Shown here: in pieces, positions 9,052 through 17,128 of the stretch
Numbering within the stretch: position 1 is the stretch's first letter
How the letters are laid out: every line of letters starts with the position of its first letter
NCBI RefSeq assembly: GCF_014905555.1
Contig: NZ_BNGS01000003.1
Span: 62,001 to 126,000, forward strand
From: Streptomyces sp. Y2F8-2
GTDB lineage: Bacteria > Actinomycetota > Actinomycetes > Streptomycetales > Streptomycetaceae
Length of the DNA: 64,000 nucleotides
Direction of reading: 5' to 3'
Translations under genes and position numbers: made by a program
The notes under the pieces: model-generated
What the model saw: only the letters and a program-made list of their open reading frames with translations
Told to the model about the DNA's origin: nothing
Databases searched by the model: none

Positions 9052-11313
9052 ATGGCTACGACAGTCCTCACCCCGCCCACCGGTGCCGTTCGCCGCGCGC
9101 CGTGGCGTTCGCCGGCGGATCAGCCGGCATACGCGCGCCCGGCGCTGCTGGTCATCATCGTGCTCGCCGCCGTGCTCTACGCATGGGGGATCGACCACAG
9201 CCAGTACCACACGTTCTATGCGAACGCCGTCCGCAGCATGACGGAGAGTTGGAAGGCTTTCTTCTACGGCTCTTTCGACCCCGGGAATTCCATCACCCTC
9301 GACAAATTGCCGGGATTCCTGTGGCCGCAGGCGCTTTCCGCCCGCATCTTCGGATTCCATCCGTGGGCGCTGATCCTTCCTCAGGTCCTCGAGGGGGTCG
9401 CGAGCCTGCTGGTCCTGCACCGGCTGGTGCGCCGCTGGGCAGGCGTGAACGCGGCGCTGATCGCCTGCACGGCGTTCCTGCTGACACCGGTGGCCGTGGG
9501 GCTCTTCCGCACCGCCGTCGAGGACCCCGCCTTCACGTTGTGTCTGCTGCTGGCGGCCGAGGCCACCCAGCGTGCCGCCCGGGACGGCCGACCGGGCCCA
9601 CTGGTGCTCGCCGGTGTGTGGGTCGGGCTCGGCTTCCAGGCCAAGATGCTGGAGGCATGGGCGGTGCTGCCCGCGCTCACCCTGGTCTACCTGCTCTCGG
9701 CCCCGATCACGCTGCGGAGGCGGCTGGCGCACCTCGGCGTGTCCGCGGTGGTGACGACCGCCGTGTCGGCGTCCTGGATGCTCGCCGTCACCCTCACCCC
9801 CGCCAAGGACCGGCCCTATGTGGATGGCACCACCAACAACTCCGCGTTCAGCATGGTGGTCGGCTACAACTTCCTGAACCGCTTCTCCTCCCTCGGCATC
9901 AGCGCGGCCTCCACGGGGAGCGTGAGCGCCACGCAGGGCGGCGGAGGCGGCCGGGGCGGCCCATGGCAGGGGACGGGCCTGGGGCAGGGGGCAGGTCCGG
10001 GGCAGGGGGCCGACCGGACGGGCGGCACCGGCGTCGGCGCCCAGTACCGCCGTACCGGTACGCGGGACGCCCTGGGAGCCGGGACCAACGCAGTGCACCG
10101 GACCGGCGGCCGGGGCGGTGACCAGAACGGCTGGTCGAAGATGTTCGGTACCTCACTCGCCTCCCAGACCGGCTGGCTCTACCCGATCGCCGCCGTCGCC
10201 GTCGTCTGCGGTCTCCTGTGGCGCCGAGGCAGGCCGCGCACCGACCGGACCCGTTCCGGGTTCCTCCTCTGGGGTACGTGGCTGACCACGTACTTCCTGG
10301 TCTTCAGCGCGGGAAGCGTCGCCGGCCACACGTACTACATGGGCGTGATCGCCGTACCGCTCGCCGCGCTCACCGGCGGCGGTGTCGCGCTGCTGTGGCG
10401 CGCCTACCGCGCCGGCGGCCGTCGCGCATGGGCGCTGCCGGGCGCGGTGGCGGCGACGGCGGCGTGGAGCGCGTACCTCGCCGGCCAGTTCCCGTCGTTC
10501 CTGCCGTGGCTGGCGCCCGCGGTGGGCGTGCTCGGTCTCGGATCCGTCGTCCTGCTGGTGTGGGCCCGTCCGGGTCGTACGCCGTCCGGCGGCCGGCTCG
10601 CCCTCGCCGGGCTGGCGGCCTCCCTCACGGCGGTGCTGCTCGCGCCGAGCGCGTGGGCGGTGCAGGTGTTCAACCCCTCCTACAGCAGTTCCGGCATGGG
10701 CGCGGTCGGTCCCTCCGCCACGAACCGCGGCCACGGCTCGGTGATTTCGGCGGCCGGCCGGACGGGCCGCCCGGCCTGGGGCGGCGGCGCGACGCGCGGC
10801 ACCAGGGCGACCCGCGGCGGCACGGGCGGCTTCGGCGGCGTGGGCGGATTCGGGGGCGTGGGCGGCTTCGGCGGCATCGGCGTGGAGGGCGGGCTCACCG
10901 CCACCCAGCGGGAGGTGCTCGACTACACCACCGCGCACCAGGGCTCGGCCGCCTACGTGTTCGCCACCACAAGCTGGAACGGCGCGTCCCCGTACATCCT
11001 CGCCACCGGTGCCCACGTCCTGCCGCTCGGCGGGTTCAGCGGCAGGGTGCCGTTCCCGACCGAGGCGCAGTTCCGGGAGCTGGTCGACACGGGCAAGGTG
11101 CGGTACGTGCTGCTGGACGCCGGCCGCGGCACGGGCGCACCGTTCGGCGGCGGCGGTGGGACGACGGCCACGGCGCGGATCACCGACTGGGTCCGCTCCG
11201 CCTGCACCCCCGTCCCGGCCTCGGCGTACGGCGGCGCGGACTCCGCCGCCCCGGGCACGGCCGGCGGAGCGGCCGCGGCCCAGACGCTGTACCGGTGCAC
11301 GCCGGGCCACTGA
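9052..11313 (+). CDS. GT39 (ArnT/PMT-like) polytopic glycosyltransferase
   Basis: A 753-residue membrane protein with ten or more hydrophobic segments. The N-terminal block resembles the actinobacterial mannosyltransferase family that uses polyprenyl-phosphate sugars (FYANAVRSMTESWKAFFYGSFDPGN, then LDKLPGFLWPQALSARIFG). A long Gly/Gln-rich linker (about residues 303-360) and a second one with GFGGVG repeats (about 580-612) separate the membrane core from a soluble C-terminal domain. The family's NNPD-type loop motif reads TAVEDP here, so substrate use may differ. The ATG at 9052 lies just before homology begins. Target glycan or protein unknown. Confidence 0.82.
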   Translation: MATTVLTPPTGAVRRAPWRSPADQPAYARPALLVIIVLAAVLYAWGIDHSQYHTFYANAVRSMTESWKAFFYGSFDPGNSITLDKLPGFLWPQALSARIFGFHPWALILPQVLEGVASLLVLHRLVRRWAGVNAALIACTAFLLTPVAVGLFRTAVEDPAFTLCLLLAAEATQRAARDGRPGPLVLAGVWVGLGFQAKMLEAWAVLPALTLVYLLSAPITLRRRLAHLGVSAVVTTAVSASWMLAVTLTPAKDRPYVDGTTNNSAFSMVVGYNFLNRFSSLGISAASTGSVSATQGGGGGRGGPWQGTGLGQGAGPGQGADRTGGTGVGAQYRRTGTRDALGAGTNAVHRTGGRGGDQNGWSKMFGTSLASQTGWLYPIAAVAVVCGLLWRRGRPRTDRTRSGFLLWGTWLTTYFLVFSAGSVAGHTYYMGVIAVPLAALTGGGVALLWRAYRAGGRRAWALPGAVAATAAWSAYLAGQFPSFLPWLAPAVGVLGLGSVVLLVWARPGRTPSGGRLALAGLAASLTAVLLAPSAWAVQVFNPSYSSSGMGAVGPSATNRGHGSVISAAGRTGRPAWGGGATRGTRATRGGTGGFGGVGGFGGVGGFGGIGVEGGLTATQREVLDYTTAHQGSAAYVFATTSWNGASPYILATGAHVLPLGGFSGRVPFPTEAQFRELVDTGKVRYVLLDAGRGTGAPFGGGGGTTATARITDWVRSACTPVPASAYGGADSAAPGTAGGAAAAQTLYRCTPGH
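10828..10881 (+). repeat. Three tandem 18-bp units encoding GFGGVG
   Basis: Three in-frame copies of an 18-bp unit lie at 10828-10845, 10846-10863 and 10864-10881, giving GFGGVG-GFGGVG-GFGGIG in the extracellular linker of the glycosyltransferase. The copies differ only at a few mostly silent positions. Confidence 0.9.
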
Positions 11314-11328
11314 CCGGCCCGCGCCGGG

Positions 11329-11360
11329 ACGGCCCCTCCGCTCGCGGGCGGAGGGGCCGT
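11329..11360 (+). terminator. Hairpin terminator after the glycosyltransferase gene
   Basis: A 13-bp GC-rich stem, ACGGCCCCTCCGC at 11329-11341, pairs with 11348-11360 around a six-base loop and is followed by TCTCAT. It lies 16 nt after the stop codon. Confidence 0.8.
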
Positions 11361-11461
11361 TCTCATGAGCGGGTCCCGTACCGGGCGAGGAGGCGGCGGG
11401 GGCTCCGGTAACCGGCCCCTTGGCCCGTTCCTGCGCCGCGGCGCCGGATAGGCTCGGTGTC

Positions 11462-12151
11462 GTGAACCGAGTCAAGCCAGGAGAGACGCCGCGTACGCCT
11501 TGGATCGTAGGGGTGTCCGGCGCTTCCGGCACCCCGTATGCCGCCGCCGTACTGCGTGGACTCCTCGCCGCGGGCGAGAGCGTCGACCTCGTCGTCTCCC
11601 GTGCCTCGCGGCTCACCCTGCTCGACGAGACAGGGATCGCCTTCCGGGACGCCCACTGGCGGGAGGACCTGCGTGAATGGCTGGGACGGGGCGCCGACGG
11701 AAAGCCGGGGACGTTCGTGGTCGACGTCGACGGAGACCGTGTGCGGCACTGGGGCGCCGGTGACCTGGCCGCCGGGCCGTCCTCCGGGTCGTACCCGGCG
11801 AAGGGCATGCTGATCGTGCCCGCGTCCACGGCGTGTGTGGCGGGGGTCGCGCTCGGGCTGTCGAAGGACCTGTTGCAGCGGGCCGCGAGCGTCACCCTCA
11901 AGGAGGGGCGGCGCCTGGTCGTCGCCGTACGGGAGACCCCGCTCGCCGGGCAGACCCTCAAGCAGCTGGTGGCGCTGGACGAGGCGGGAGCGGTGGTGCT
12001 GCCCGCGTCGCCGGCGTTCTACGCGGGGGCCACGCACATCCAGGACCTCGTGGACTTCGTCGCGGGACGGGTGCTGGACGCGGCAGGGGTGCCGCACCGG
12101 CTGTACCGCCGCTGGGAGGGCGAACTCGGCGGTTCCCGGCCCGCCCGGTGA
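11462..12151 (+). CDS. ubiX: UbiX-like flavin prenyltransferase
   Basis: A 229-residue flavoprotein of the UbiX/Pad family, which prenylates reduced FMN to make the cofactor for UbiD-type decarboxylases. Here the client is very probably the enzyme encoded at 6495. The N-terminal FMN loop VGVSGASGTPYA and the conserved tracts MLIVPASTACVAGVALG, DLLQRAASVTLKEGRRLVVAVRETPL and LPASPAFY are all present. The GTG at 11462 is the best start, although no strong ribosome site is visible. The next gene, an Lrp-type regulator, is 104 nt downstream. Confidence 0.92.
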   Translation: MNRVKPGETPRTPWIVGVSGASGTPYAAAVLRGLLAAGESVDLVVSRASRLTLLDETGIAFRDAHWREDLREWLGRGADGKPGTFVVDVDGDRVRHWGAGDLAAGPSSGSYPAKGMLIVPASTACVAGVALGLSKDLLQRAASVTLKEGRRLVVAVRETPLAGQTLKQLVALDEAGAVVLPASPAFYAGATHIQDLVDFVAGRVLDAAGVPHRLYRRWEGELGGSRPAR

Positions 12152-12255
12152 GTCGGCACCCAGGAGCACCAGGCAGTAGCAGCACAGCACCACTCATCAC
12201 TTCAGGAACTCTGCAGATCTCTCATCGGATCTCTTCACCGGAAGGCTTCGATCGC

Positions 12256-12711
12256 ATGGACGCGGTGGACAGGCAGCTCATTCAGGCCCTGAGGGAGAAC
12301 GGCCGGGCCTCCTACGCGGAGTTGGGGCGCCTCGTCGGCCTGTCGGGACCGAGCGTCACCGACCGCATCAACCGTCTGGAGGCGGCGGGCGTCATCACGG
12401 GTTACCGCGCCACGGTGGACGCCGCCTCGCTCGGCCTCGGAGTGACGGCCCTCATCGGCATCTCGCTCTCCGACGCCGCCGACCACGAGGACGTGGCGCG
12501 CCGGCTGAAGGACCTGCCCGAGATCGAGGACTGCTGGTTCATCGCCGGCGACGACTCCTTCATGCTCAAGGTGCGGGCGACGGACGTGGACGGCCTGGAG
12601 AAGATCATCCGCCGGCTGTCGGGCACCAAGGGCGTCTCCCGGACCCGTACCACGATCGTGCTGTCGACGAAGTGGGAGAACAGGGTCGGGGATCTGCCGG
12701 AACAGGCGTAG
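12256..12711 (+). CDS. Lrp/AsnC-family transcriptional regulator
   Basis: A 151-residue protein. An N-terminal helix-turn-helix (DRQLIQALRENGRASYAELGRLVGLSGPSVTDRI split over residues 4-37) is followed by a RAM ligand-binding domain (GVTALIGISLSD, EDCWFIAGDDSFMLKVRATDVDGLEKIIRRL). The ATG at 12256 has GGAAGG upstream at slightly long spacing. It sits between ubiX and mqnE in the menaquinone cluster. The upstream 100 nt contains a repeated GATCTCT (12207-12232 region) that could be part of an autoregulatory site, but this is weak. Confidence 0.9.
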   Translation: MDAVDRQLIQALRENGRASYAELGRLVGLSGPSVTDRINRLEAAGVITGYRATVDAASLGLGVTALIGISLSDAADHEDVARRLKDLPEIEDCWFIAGDDSFMLKVRATDVDGLEKIIRRLSGTKGVSRTRTTIVLSTKWENRVGDLPEQA

Positions 12712-12752
12712 GGCTACGGTTGACGGAGTCTGTCTCAGAAAGAGGTATCCGC

Positions 12753-13916
12753 ATGGACGTCGGGCTCAAGCGCGAGCTGGAGGAGAAGGTCCGCTCCGGT
12801 GAGCGGCTGACCCGCGAGGACGGCATCGCGCTGTACGAGTCGGACGACCTGGCCTGGCTGGGCGGCCTCGCGCACGAGGTCCGTACGCGCAAGAACGGTG
12901 ACGTGGTCCACTTCAACGTCAACCGCCACCTCAACATGACGAACGTGTGCACCGCGTCGTGCGCCTACTGCTCCTTCCAGCGCAAGCCGGGCGAGAAGGA
13001 CGCGTACACGATGCGCATCGAGGAGGCCGTCAAACTCGCCAAGGCGATGGAGTCGGAGAACCTCACCGAGCTGCACATCGTCAACGGCCTGCACCCGAAC
13101 CTGCCGTGGCGCTACTACCCGCGGTCGCTGCGCGAACTGAAGCAGGCGCTGCCGAACGTGTCGCTGAAGGCGTTCACGGCGACGGAGATCCACCACTTCG
13201 AGACGATCTCCGGTCTTTCGGCCTCCGAGATCCTGGACGAGCTGATCGACGCGGGTCTGGAGTCGCTGACCGGCGGCGGCGCGGAGATCTTCGACTGGGA
13301 GGTCCGCCAGCACATCGTCGACCACCGGACCCACTGGGAGGACTGGTCGCGCATCCACCGCCTGGCGCACGAGAAGGGCCTGAAGACCCCGTGCACCATG
13401 CTGTACGGCCACATCGAGGAGCCGCGCCACCGCGTGGACCACGTGCTGCGCCTGCGTGAGCTCCAGGACGAGACCGGTGGCTTCCAGGTCTTCATCCCGC
13501 TGCGCTACCAGCACGACTTCGTGGACATGAAGGACGGCAAGGTCCGCAACCGTCTCCAGGCCCGGACGCAGATGGCGACGGGCGCGGAGGCCCTGAAGAC
13601 GTTCGCGGTCTCGCGCCTGCTCTTCGACAACGTCCCGCACGTCAAGGTCTTCTGGGTGATGCACGGCGTCCAGACCGCCCAACTGGCCCTGCAGCACGGT
13701 GCGGACGACATGGACGGCTCGGTCGTCGAGTACAAGATCACGCACGACGCGGACAACTTCGGCACGCCGAACAAGCTGACCCGCGAGGACCTGCTGGAGC
13801 TGATCCGCGACGCCGGGTTCCGTCCGGTGGAGCGGAACACCCGGTACGAGATCATCCGGGAGTACGAGGGCCCGGACCCGGCGCGCCGGGAGCAGCCGCA
13901 GCCGATGAGGGTGTGA
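12753..13916 (+). CDS. mqnE: Aminofutalosine synthase MqnE (radical SAM)
   Basis: A 387-residue radical SAM enzyme that joins the chorismate-derived enolpyruvyl-benzoate to adenosine, forming aminofutalosine. The cluster-binding CxxxCxxC motif reads CTASCAYC at about residues 67-74. It is followed by family landmarks TELHIVNGLHPNLPWRYY and the C-terminal region ITHDADNFGTPNKLTREDL. The ATG at 12753 has AGAAAGAGG upstream. Its stop overlaps the GTG of a GNAT gene by four bases. MqnA and MqnC are encoded further along the window (23832 and 25529). Confidence 0.95.
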   Translation: MDVGLKRELEEKVRSGERLTREDGIALYESDDLAWLGGLAHEVRTRKNGDVVHFNVNRHLNMTNVCTASCAYCSFQRKPGEKDAYTMRIEEAVKLAKAMESENLTELHIVNGLHPNLPWRYYPRSLRELKQALPNVSLKAFTATEIHHFETISGLSASEILDELIDAGLESLTGGGAEIFDWEVRQHIVDHRTHWEDWSRIHRLAHEKGLKTPCTMLYGHIEEPRHRVDHVLRLRELQDETGGFQVFIPLRYQHDFVDMKDGKVRNRLQARTQMATGAEALKTFAVSRLLFDNVPHVKVFWVMHGVQTAQLALQHGADDMDGSVVEYKITHDADNFGTPNKLTREDLLELIRDAGFRPVERNTRYEIIREYEGPDPARREQPQPMRV

Positions 13917-14449
13917 CCCGGGCGGTGGCTCTCGATTTCACGCTCGACCCCGCCATGACCCCTGCCCTCCGCGACGGGATCCTCGACCTCTGGGTCGACG
14001 TGACCAACGCGGGGGGAGCCGTGGGGTTCGTGGCGCCGGTCACCCCGGACGCGATACGCCCCGAGCTGCTGAAGCACCTGATGGCCATGAGCGAGGGGCG
14101 CAGCCGGCTGCTCGTCGGGCAGGACGAGGACGGGCGGGTGGCCGCGACCGCGTTCCTCACGTTCAACACGCACCGCCTGATGACCCACTGGATCTGGCTC
14201 TACACGGTCATGGTCCACCCGCGGCACCAGGGCAAGGGCTACGGCCGTGACCTGCTGGCCGCCGCCGCGGACGCGGCCCGCGGCCTGGAGGGCATAGGGG
14301 CGATACGGCTCACCTGCCGCGGCGGCCTCGGCCTGGAGCGGTTCTACGGCTCCTGCGGCTACAAAGAGGTCGGCCGGGTCCCCGGAGCGATCCGGGTGGC
14401 CCCCGGGGACGACCGCGACGACATCACCATGCTCCTGCCGCTGGGGTGA
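13913..14449 (+). CDS. GNAT-family N-acetyltransferase
   Basis: A 178-residue protein with the acetyl-CoA-binding motif A (VMVHPRHQGKGYGRDLLAAA, about residues 99-118) and a C-terminal motif (GLERFYGSCGYKEVGRV). It is translationally coupled to mqnE through a GTGA overlap, with GAGGG within mqnE serving as ribosome site. The acceptor is unknown; the coupling may only reflect co-expression. A strong hairpin begins right at its stop codon. Confidence 0.88.
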   Translation: MTRAVALDFTLDPAMTPALRDGILDLWVDVTNAGGAVGFVAPVTPDAIRPELLKHLMAMSEGRSRLLVGQDEDGRVAATAFLTFNTHRLMTHWIWLYTVMVHPRHQGKGYGRDLLAAAADAARGLEGIGAIRLTCRGGLGLERFYGSCGYKEVGRVPGAIRVAPGDDRDDITMLLPLG

Positions 14450-14471
14450 GCGGGGTGGCGCGCACCCCGCT
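14449..14471 (+). terminator. Hairpin terminator at the end of the mqnE-GNAT unit
   Basis: A perfect nine-base stem, AGCGGGGTG (14449-14457) pairing with 14463-14471, has a five-base loop and starts at the last base of the stop codon. Confidence 0.7.
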
Positions 14472-14555
14472 GCAAGATCGGGTCCTCGGCGTGCTTCACT
14501 GGACGGTGCCCTTTGGGAACGTTCGGAACGGATCGGAACGGAAGAGTGGATTGAG

Positions 14556-14855
14556 ATGCTCCGATACACGCTGATGCGCCTCGGTATCCTCGCGGGCTGC
14601 CTCGTGGTCGTCTGGGGTCTCGTCTACTCGGGCATCGCCCCGCGCGGCCTCGGCGCCTCCAACGGCCTGTGGATCGTCATGCTGGCCCTGGTGATCTCGG
14701 CGCCGATCAGCTTCGTGGTGCTGCGCAAGGAGCGGGACCGGGCGTCGGTGCAGATCGTGCAGCGGGTGGACCGTATGAAGGCGAACCTCGAGGCGAACCG
14801 CAGCCAGGAGGACGTGGCCGACGACACGGCACGGGCGCAGGGACAGACTTCCTGA
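14556..14855 (+). CDS. DUF4229 small membrane protein
   Basis: A 99-residue protein with two membrane helices (about residues 5-25 and 37-55) joined by a short loop. A charged cytosolic tail begins LRKERDRASVQIVQRVDRMKANLEANR. This layout and sequence match the actinobacterial DUF4229 family, whose role is unknown. It stands alone between the mqnE-GNAT terminator and the TetR gene. Confidence 0.85.
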   Translation: MLRYTLMRLGILAGCLVVVWGLVYSGIAPRGLGASNGLWIVMLALVISAPISFVVLRKERDRASVQIVQRVDRMKANLEANRSQEDVADDTARAQGQTS

Positions 14856-14894
14856 AAGCCCGTGTCGCAGCGGGCTGACCGTAGTCTTGCCCGC

Positions 14895-15596
14895 ATGGGT
14901 TCCGTGAAGACCAAGCGGATGCCGCGGGCCGTGCGGGAGCAGCAGATGCTCGACGCCGCCGTGAAGACCTTCGGGCAGCGCGGCTACATGGCCGCCTCCA
15001 TGGACGAGATCGCCGAACTCGCCGGTGTGTCCAAGCCGTTGGTGTACCTGTACCTGAACTCCAAGGAATCTCTCTTCAGCGCCTGCATCCGCCGCGAGGC
15101 CGCCACCCTCGTCGAGGCGGTCCGCTCCGGCGTCCGGCCCGGGACCGGCGCCGACCGCCGGCTCTGGGAAGGGCTCCTGGCCTTCTTCACGCACACCGCG
15201 CGGAACCCGGACGGCTGGGCCATCCTCCACCTCCAGGCCCGTACGCACGGTGAACCCTTCGCCGCCGAGGTGGCCGCGATGCGCGAGGAGATCGTCGCGT
15301 TCGTCACCCGGCTCATCGCCGTCGCGGCCCGTGACGGGGGCACCTCCTGCTCCAACGGAGTCGAGAGCTCGGGGGACCACAGCGACCCCGCCCTGCCCGA
15401 ACACGAGGTCGCCGGGCTCGCCGAGGCCCTGGTCGGGGCCGCCGAGTCGCTCGCGGCCTGGGCCAACGTCACCCCCGGTGTCTCCGCCCGGCAGGCCGCG
15501 GCGACCCTGATGAACTTCGCCTGGGCGGGGCTCGGCGATCTCATGGAGGGCCGCCCCTGGTCACCGCCCTCGCCTCAGGCCGAAGCTCCCCGATGA
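14895..15596 (+). CDS. TetR-family regulator of a lipid-metabolism block
   Basis: A 233-residue protein with a typical N-terminal TetR helix-turn-helix (QMLDAAVKTFGQRGYMAASMDEIAELAGVS and PLVYLYLNSKESLF, about residues 18-62) and an alpha-helical ligand domain. ATG 14895 was preferred to GTG/ATG codons upstream. Its 3' end overlaps the convergent MaoC gene by 56 bp. Neighbouring lipid genes and a TetR-type palindrome at 16550 suggest that it represses fatty acid or acyl-CoA metabolism genes; that link is inference. Confidence 0.88.
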   Translation: MGSVKTKRMPRAVREQQMLDAAVKTFGQRGYMAASMDEIAELAGVSKPLVYLYLNSKESLFSACIRREAATLVEAVRSGVRPGTGADRRLWEGLLAFFTHTARNPDGWAILHLQARTHGEPFAAEVAAMREEIVAFVTRLIAVAARDGGTSCSNGVESSGDHSDPALPEHEVAGLAEALVGAAESLAAWANVTPGVSARQAAATLMNFAWAGLGDLMEGRPWSPPSPQAEAPR

Positions 15597-16416
15597 GGTG
15601 AGCCCTGTCCCCGCCCCGCAACTCGAACCGCCTGCCGTCGGCCGCGTAGGTGACGGTGCCGGGCAGCAGGACGGGCGCCTTGAACTCCGCGCGCAGGTGC
15701 ACGGCGGCGGGCACCGGTTGCTCGGCGAGGCACCGGGCGACGGTCCACATGCCGTGCGCGATGGCCCGGGGGAAGCCGAAGAGGCGGGCGGTGAGCGGGT
15801 GCAGATGGATGGGGTTCCGGTCCCCGGACACGGCCGCGTACCGCCGCCCGACGTCTTCGGCCAGCCGCCACTCGGCCAGGGCGGGAAGGGGTGCGCGGTC
15901 CTCGGCAGGCGGGGGTGCTGCCGGTGCGGTCGTGCGGTGCCGGGCGAGATAGGTGCTGGCCGAGTCCCACACGACGCGGCCGCCGGTACGGGCCTCGGTG
16001 ACGACGACGGCCTGGGTACCGCGCCGGTGGGGCGCCAACTCGGCGACGCGCACGGTCAGTTCGTACTCGCCGTCGGGTCCGAGGGCTTCCCGCTGGGTGA
16101 TCTCGATGGAGGTGTGCACCAGTCCGAGGAGGGGCAGCGGGAACGCCTGGCCGGCCATCATCCGCATGGCGAGGGGGAACGCGAGGACGTGCGGGTAGGT
16201 GAGGGGGAGGGCGTCCACGCCGGTGGGGAATCCACAGACGCGCTCGTAGGCGGCGAGGTGGGGGAGGTCGACGCGTACGCCGGGGAGAGTGAGGGGCGTA
16301 CGGGGGAAGGGGGCGTCGGAGCGGGGCCGCTTGAAAGGGGAGAGAAGGGCACCGCGGGCAAGAACCGGAAGCAGGGAAGGCACGAGGGACTCCTTGGTCG
16401 ACTCAGCGGCGGGCAT
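15541..16416 (-). CDS. MaoC-like (R)-hydratase family protein
   Basis: A protein of about 291 residues with a double hot-dog layout. The C-terminal half carries the hydratase signature YAAVSGDRNPIHLHPLTARLFGFPRAIAHGMW, where Asp and His are the catalytic pair. The N-terminal half resembles an FAS1-type dehydratase N domain. It probably hydrates enoyl-CoA/ACP substrates. The start is uncertain: ATG 16416 gives the usual length but has a weak ribosome site, and GTG 16455 is too close to its own purine box. It reads toward the TetR gene and away from the thiolase pseudogene. Confidence 0.82.
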   Translation of the reverse strand: MPAAESTKESLVPSLLPVLARGALLSPFKRPRSDAPFPRTPLTLPGVRVDLPHLAAYERVCGFPTGVDALPLTYPHVLAFPLAMRMMAGQAFPLPLLGLVHTSIEITQREALGPDGEYELTVRVAELAPHRRGTQAVVVTEARTGGRVVWDSASTYLARHRTTAPAAPPPAEDRAPLPALAEWRLAEDVGRRYAAVSGDRNPIHLHPLTARLFGFPRAIAHGMWTVARCLAEQPVPAAVHLRAEFKAPVLLPGTVTYAADGRRFELRGGDRAHLIGELRPEARAVTRGGPP

Positions 16417-16549
16417 GGGCGCCGCCGGGGCGGCACGGATGGGCGCCGGGGGCACCTCCCAGGCCGTCAGGGCACTGGGGGAGGCACCCCGTCAGCGCCG
16501 GGGTGCGCGACTCCCCCCGGGGTCGACGGCAGCACCGGGCGCAGTTCGG

Positions 16550-16580
16550 CTTACTCCCGAGTAAGGTTACCGGGGGTAAG
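16550..16580. promoter_or_regulatory. Palindromic TetR-type operator between maoC and the thiolase remnant
   Basis: CTTACTC-CC-GAGTAAG at 16550-16565 is a perfect seven-base inverted repeat with a two-base spacer. It is followed at once by TTACC-GGG-GGTAA at 16567-16579, a second perfect palindrome. Both sit between the divergent MaoC and thiolase-remnant genes. The nearby TetR protein is the natural candidate to bind them. Confidence 0.65.
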
Positions 16581-16609
16581 GCTACGTCACCGGTGAGGAG
16601 CAGGTCGAG

Positions 16610-16921
16610 ATGAGCAGGCCCCTCACGATCGGGGAGGTGCGGCGGGTCGCGGTCGTCGGCGGCAGCCGCATTCCCTTCGCCCGCTCCGGCGGCCCGTACG
16701 CCACCGCCTGCAACCGGCAGATGCCGACCGCGGCGGTCGACGGCCTGGAACGTGGCCGGGTCCTCCCTGGCCACCGGCCACCCCTTCGCCGCCACGGGCA
16801 CCCGGATCGTGGCGACGCGCGCGGGGCTCCTGGCCGAGCGGCACAGCCCCCCTCGCGCGGCCTGATCTCGATCTGCGCGGCCGGCGGCCAAGGCGTCACG
16901 GCGATCCCGGAACGCCCCTGA
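16610..16921 (+). pseudogene. Collapsed acetyl-CoA acetyltransferase (thiolase) pseudogene
   Basis: The first 37 codons match the start of a FadI-type thiolase (RRVAVVGGSRIPFARSGGPYAT). About 300-350 residues are then missing. From 16746, in another frame, the typical thiolase C-terminus reads NVAGSSLATGHPFAATGTRIVAT. After a further frame change, GLISICAAGGQGVTAI follows from 16859. So both ends of a roughly 430-residue enzyme survive, separated by one large deletion and at least two frame changes. The catalytic Cys region is lost; the final-His segment (GHPF) remains. The original start codon at 16610 and the upstream operator are intact. Confidence 0.85.
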
Positions 16922-17128
16922 CGGCACCTCAAACCCGTGGGGCAAGGCCTGCACAGCCCCGTCCCCGGACCATCCCCGAACCCGCACAGACTCCCCACGC
17001 GGGCGCCGTACGATCGCGGTCCTAACCGGCGGTAACAGCGAGCCGCTTCCGCAGGTGAACACCTCGGCGCGCACCGCGCGTACCTATGCAGCACAGCAGT
17101 GTGTAGCTGCAGGCCCCAGGAGCTGCCC

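Noticed and set aside
10828..10881. CRISPR-like tandem array
   Set aside because: The units are contiguous, in frame and encode a glycine-rich linker; no spacers.
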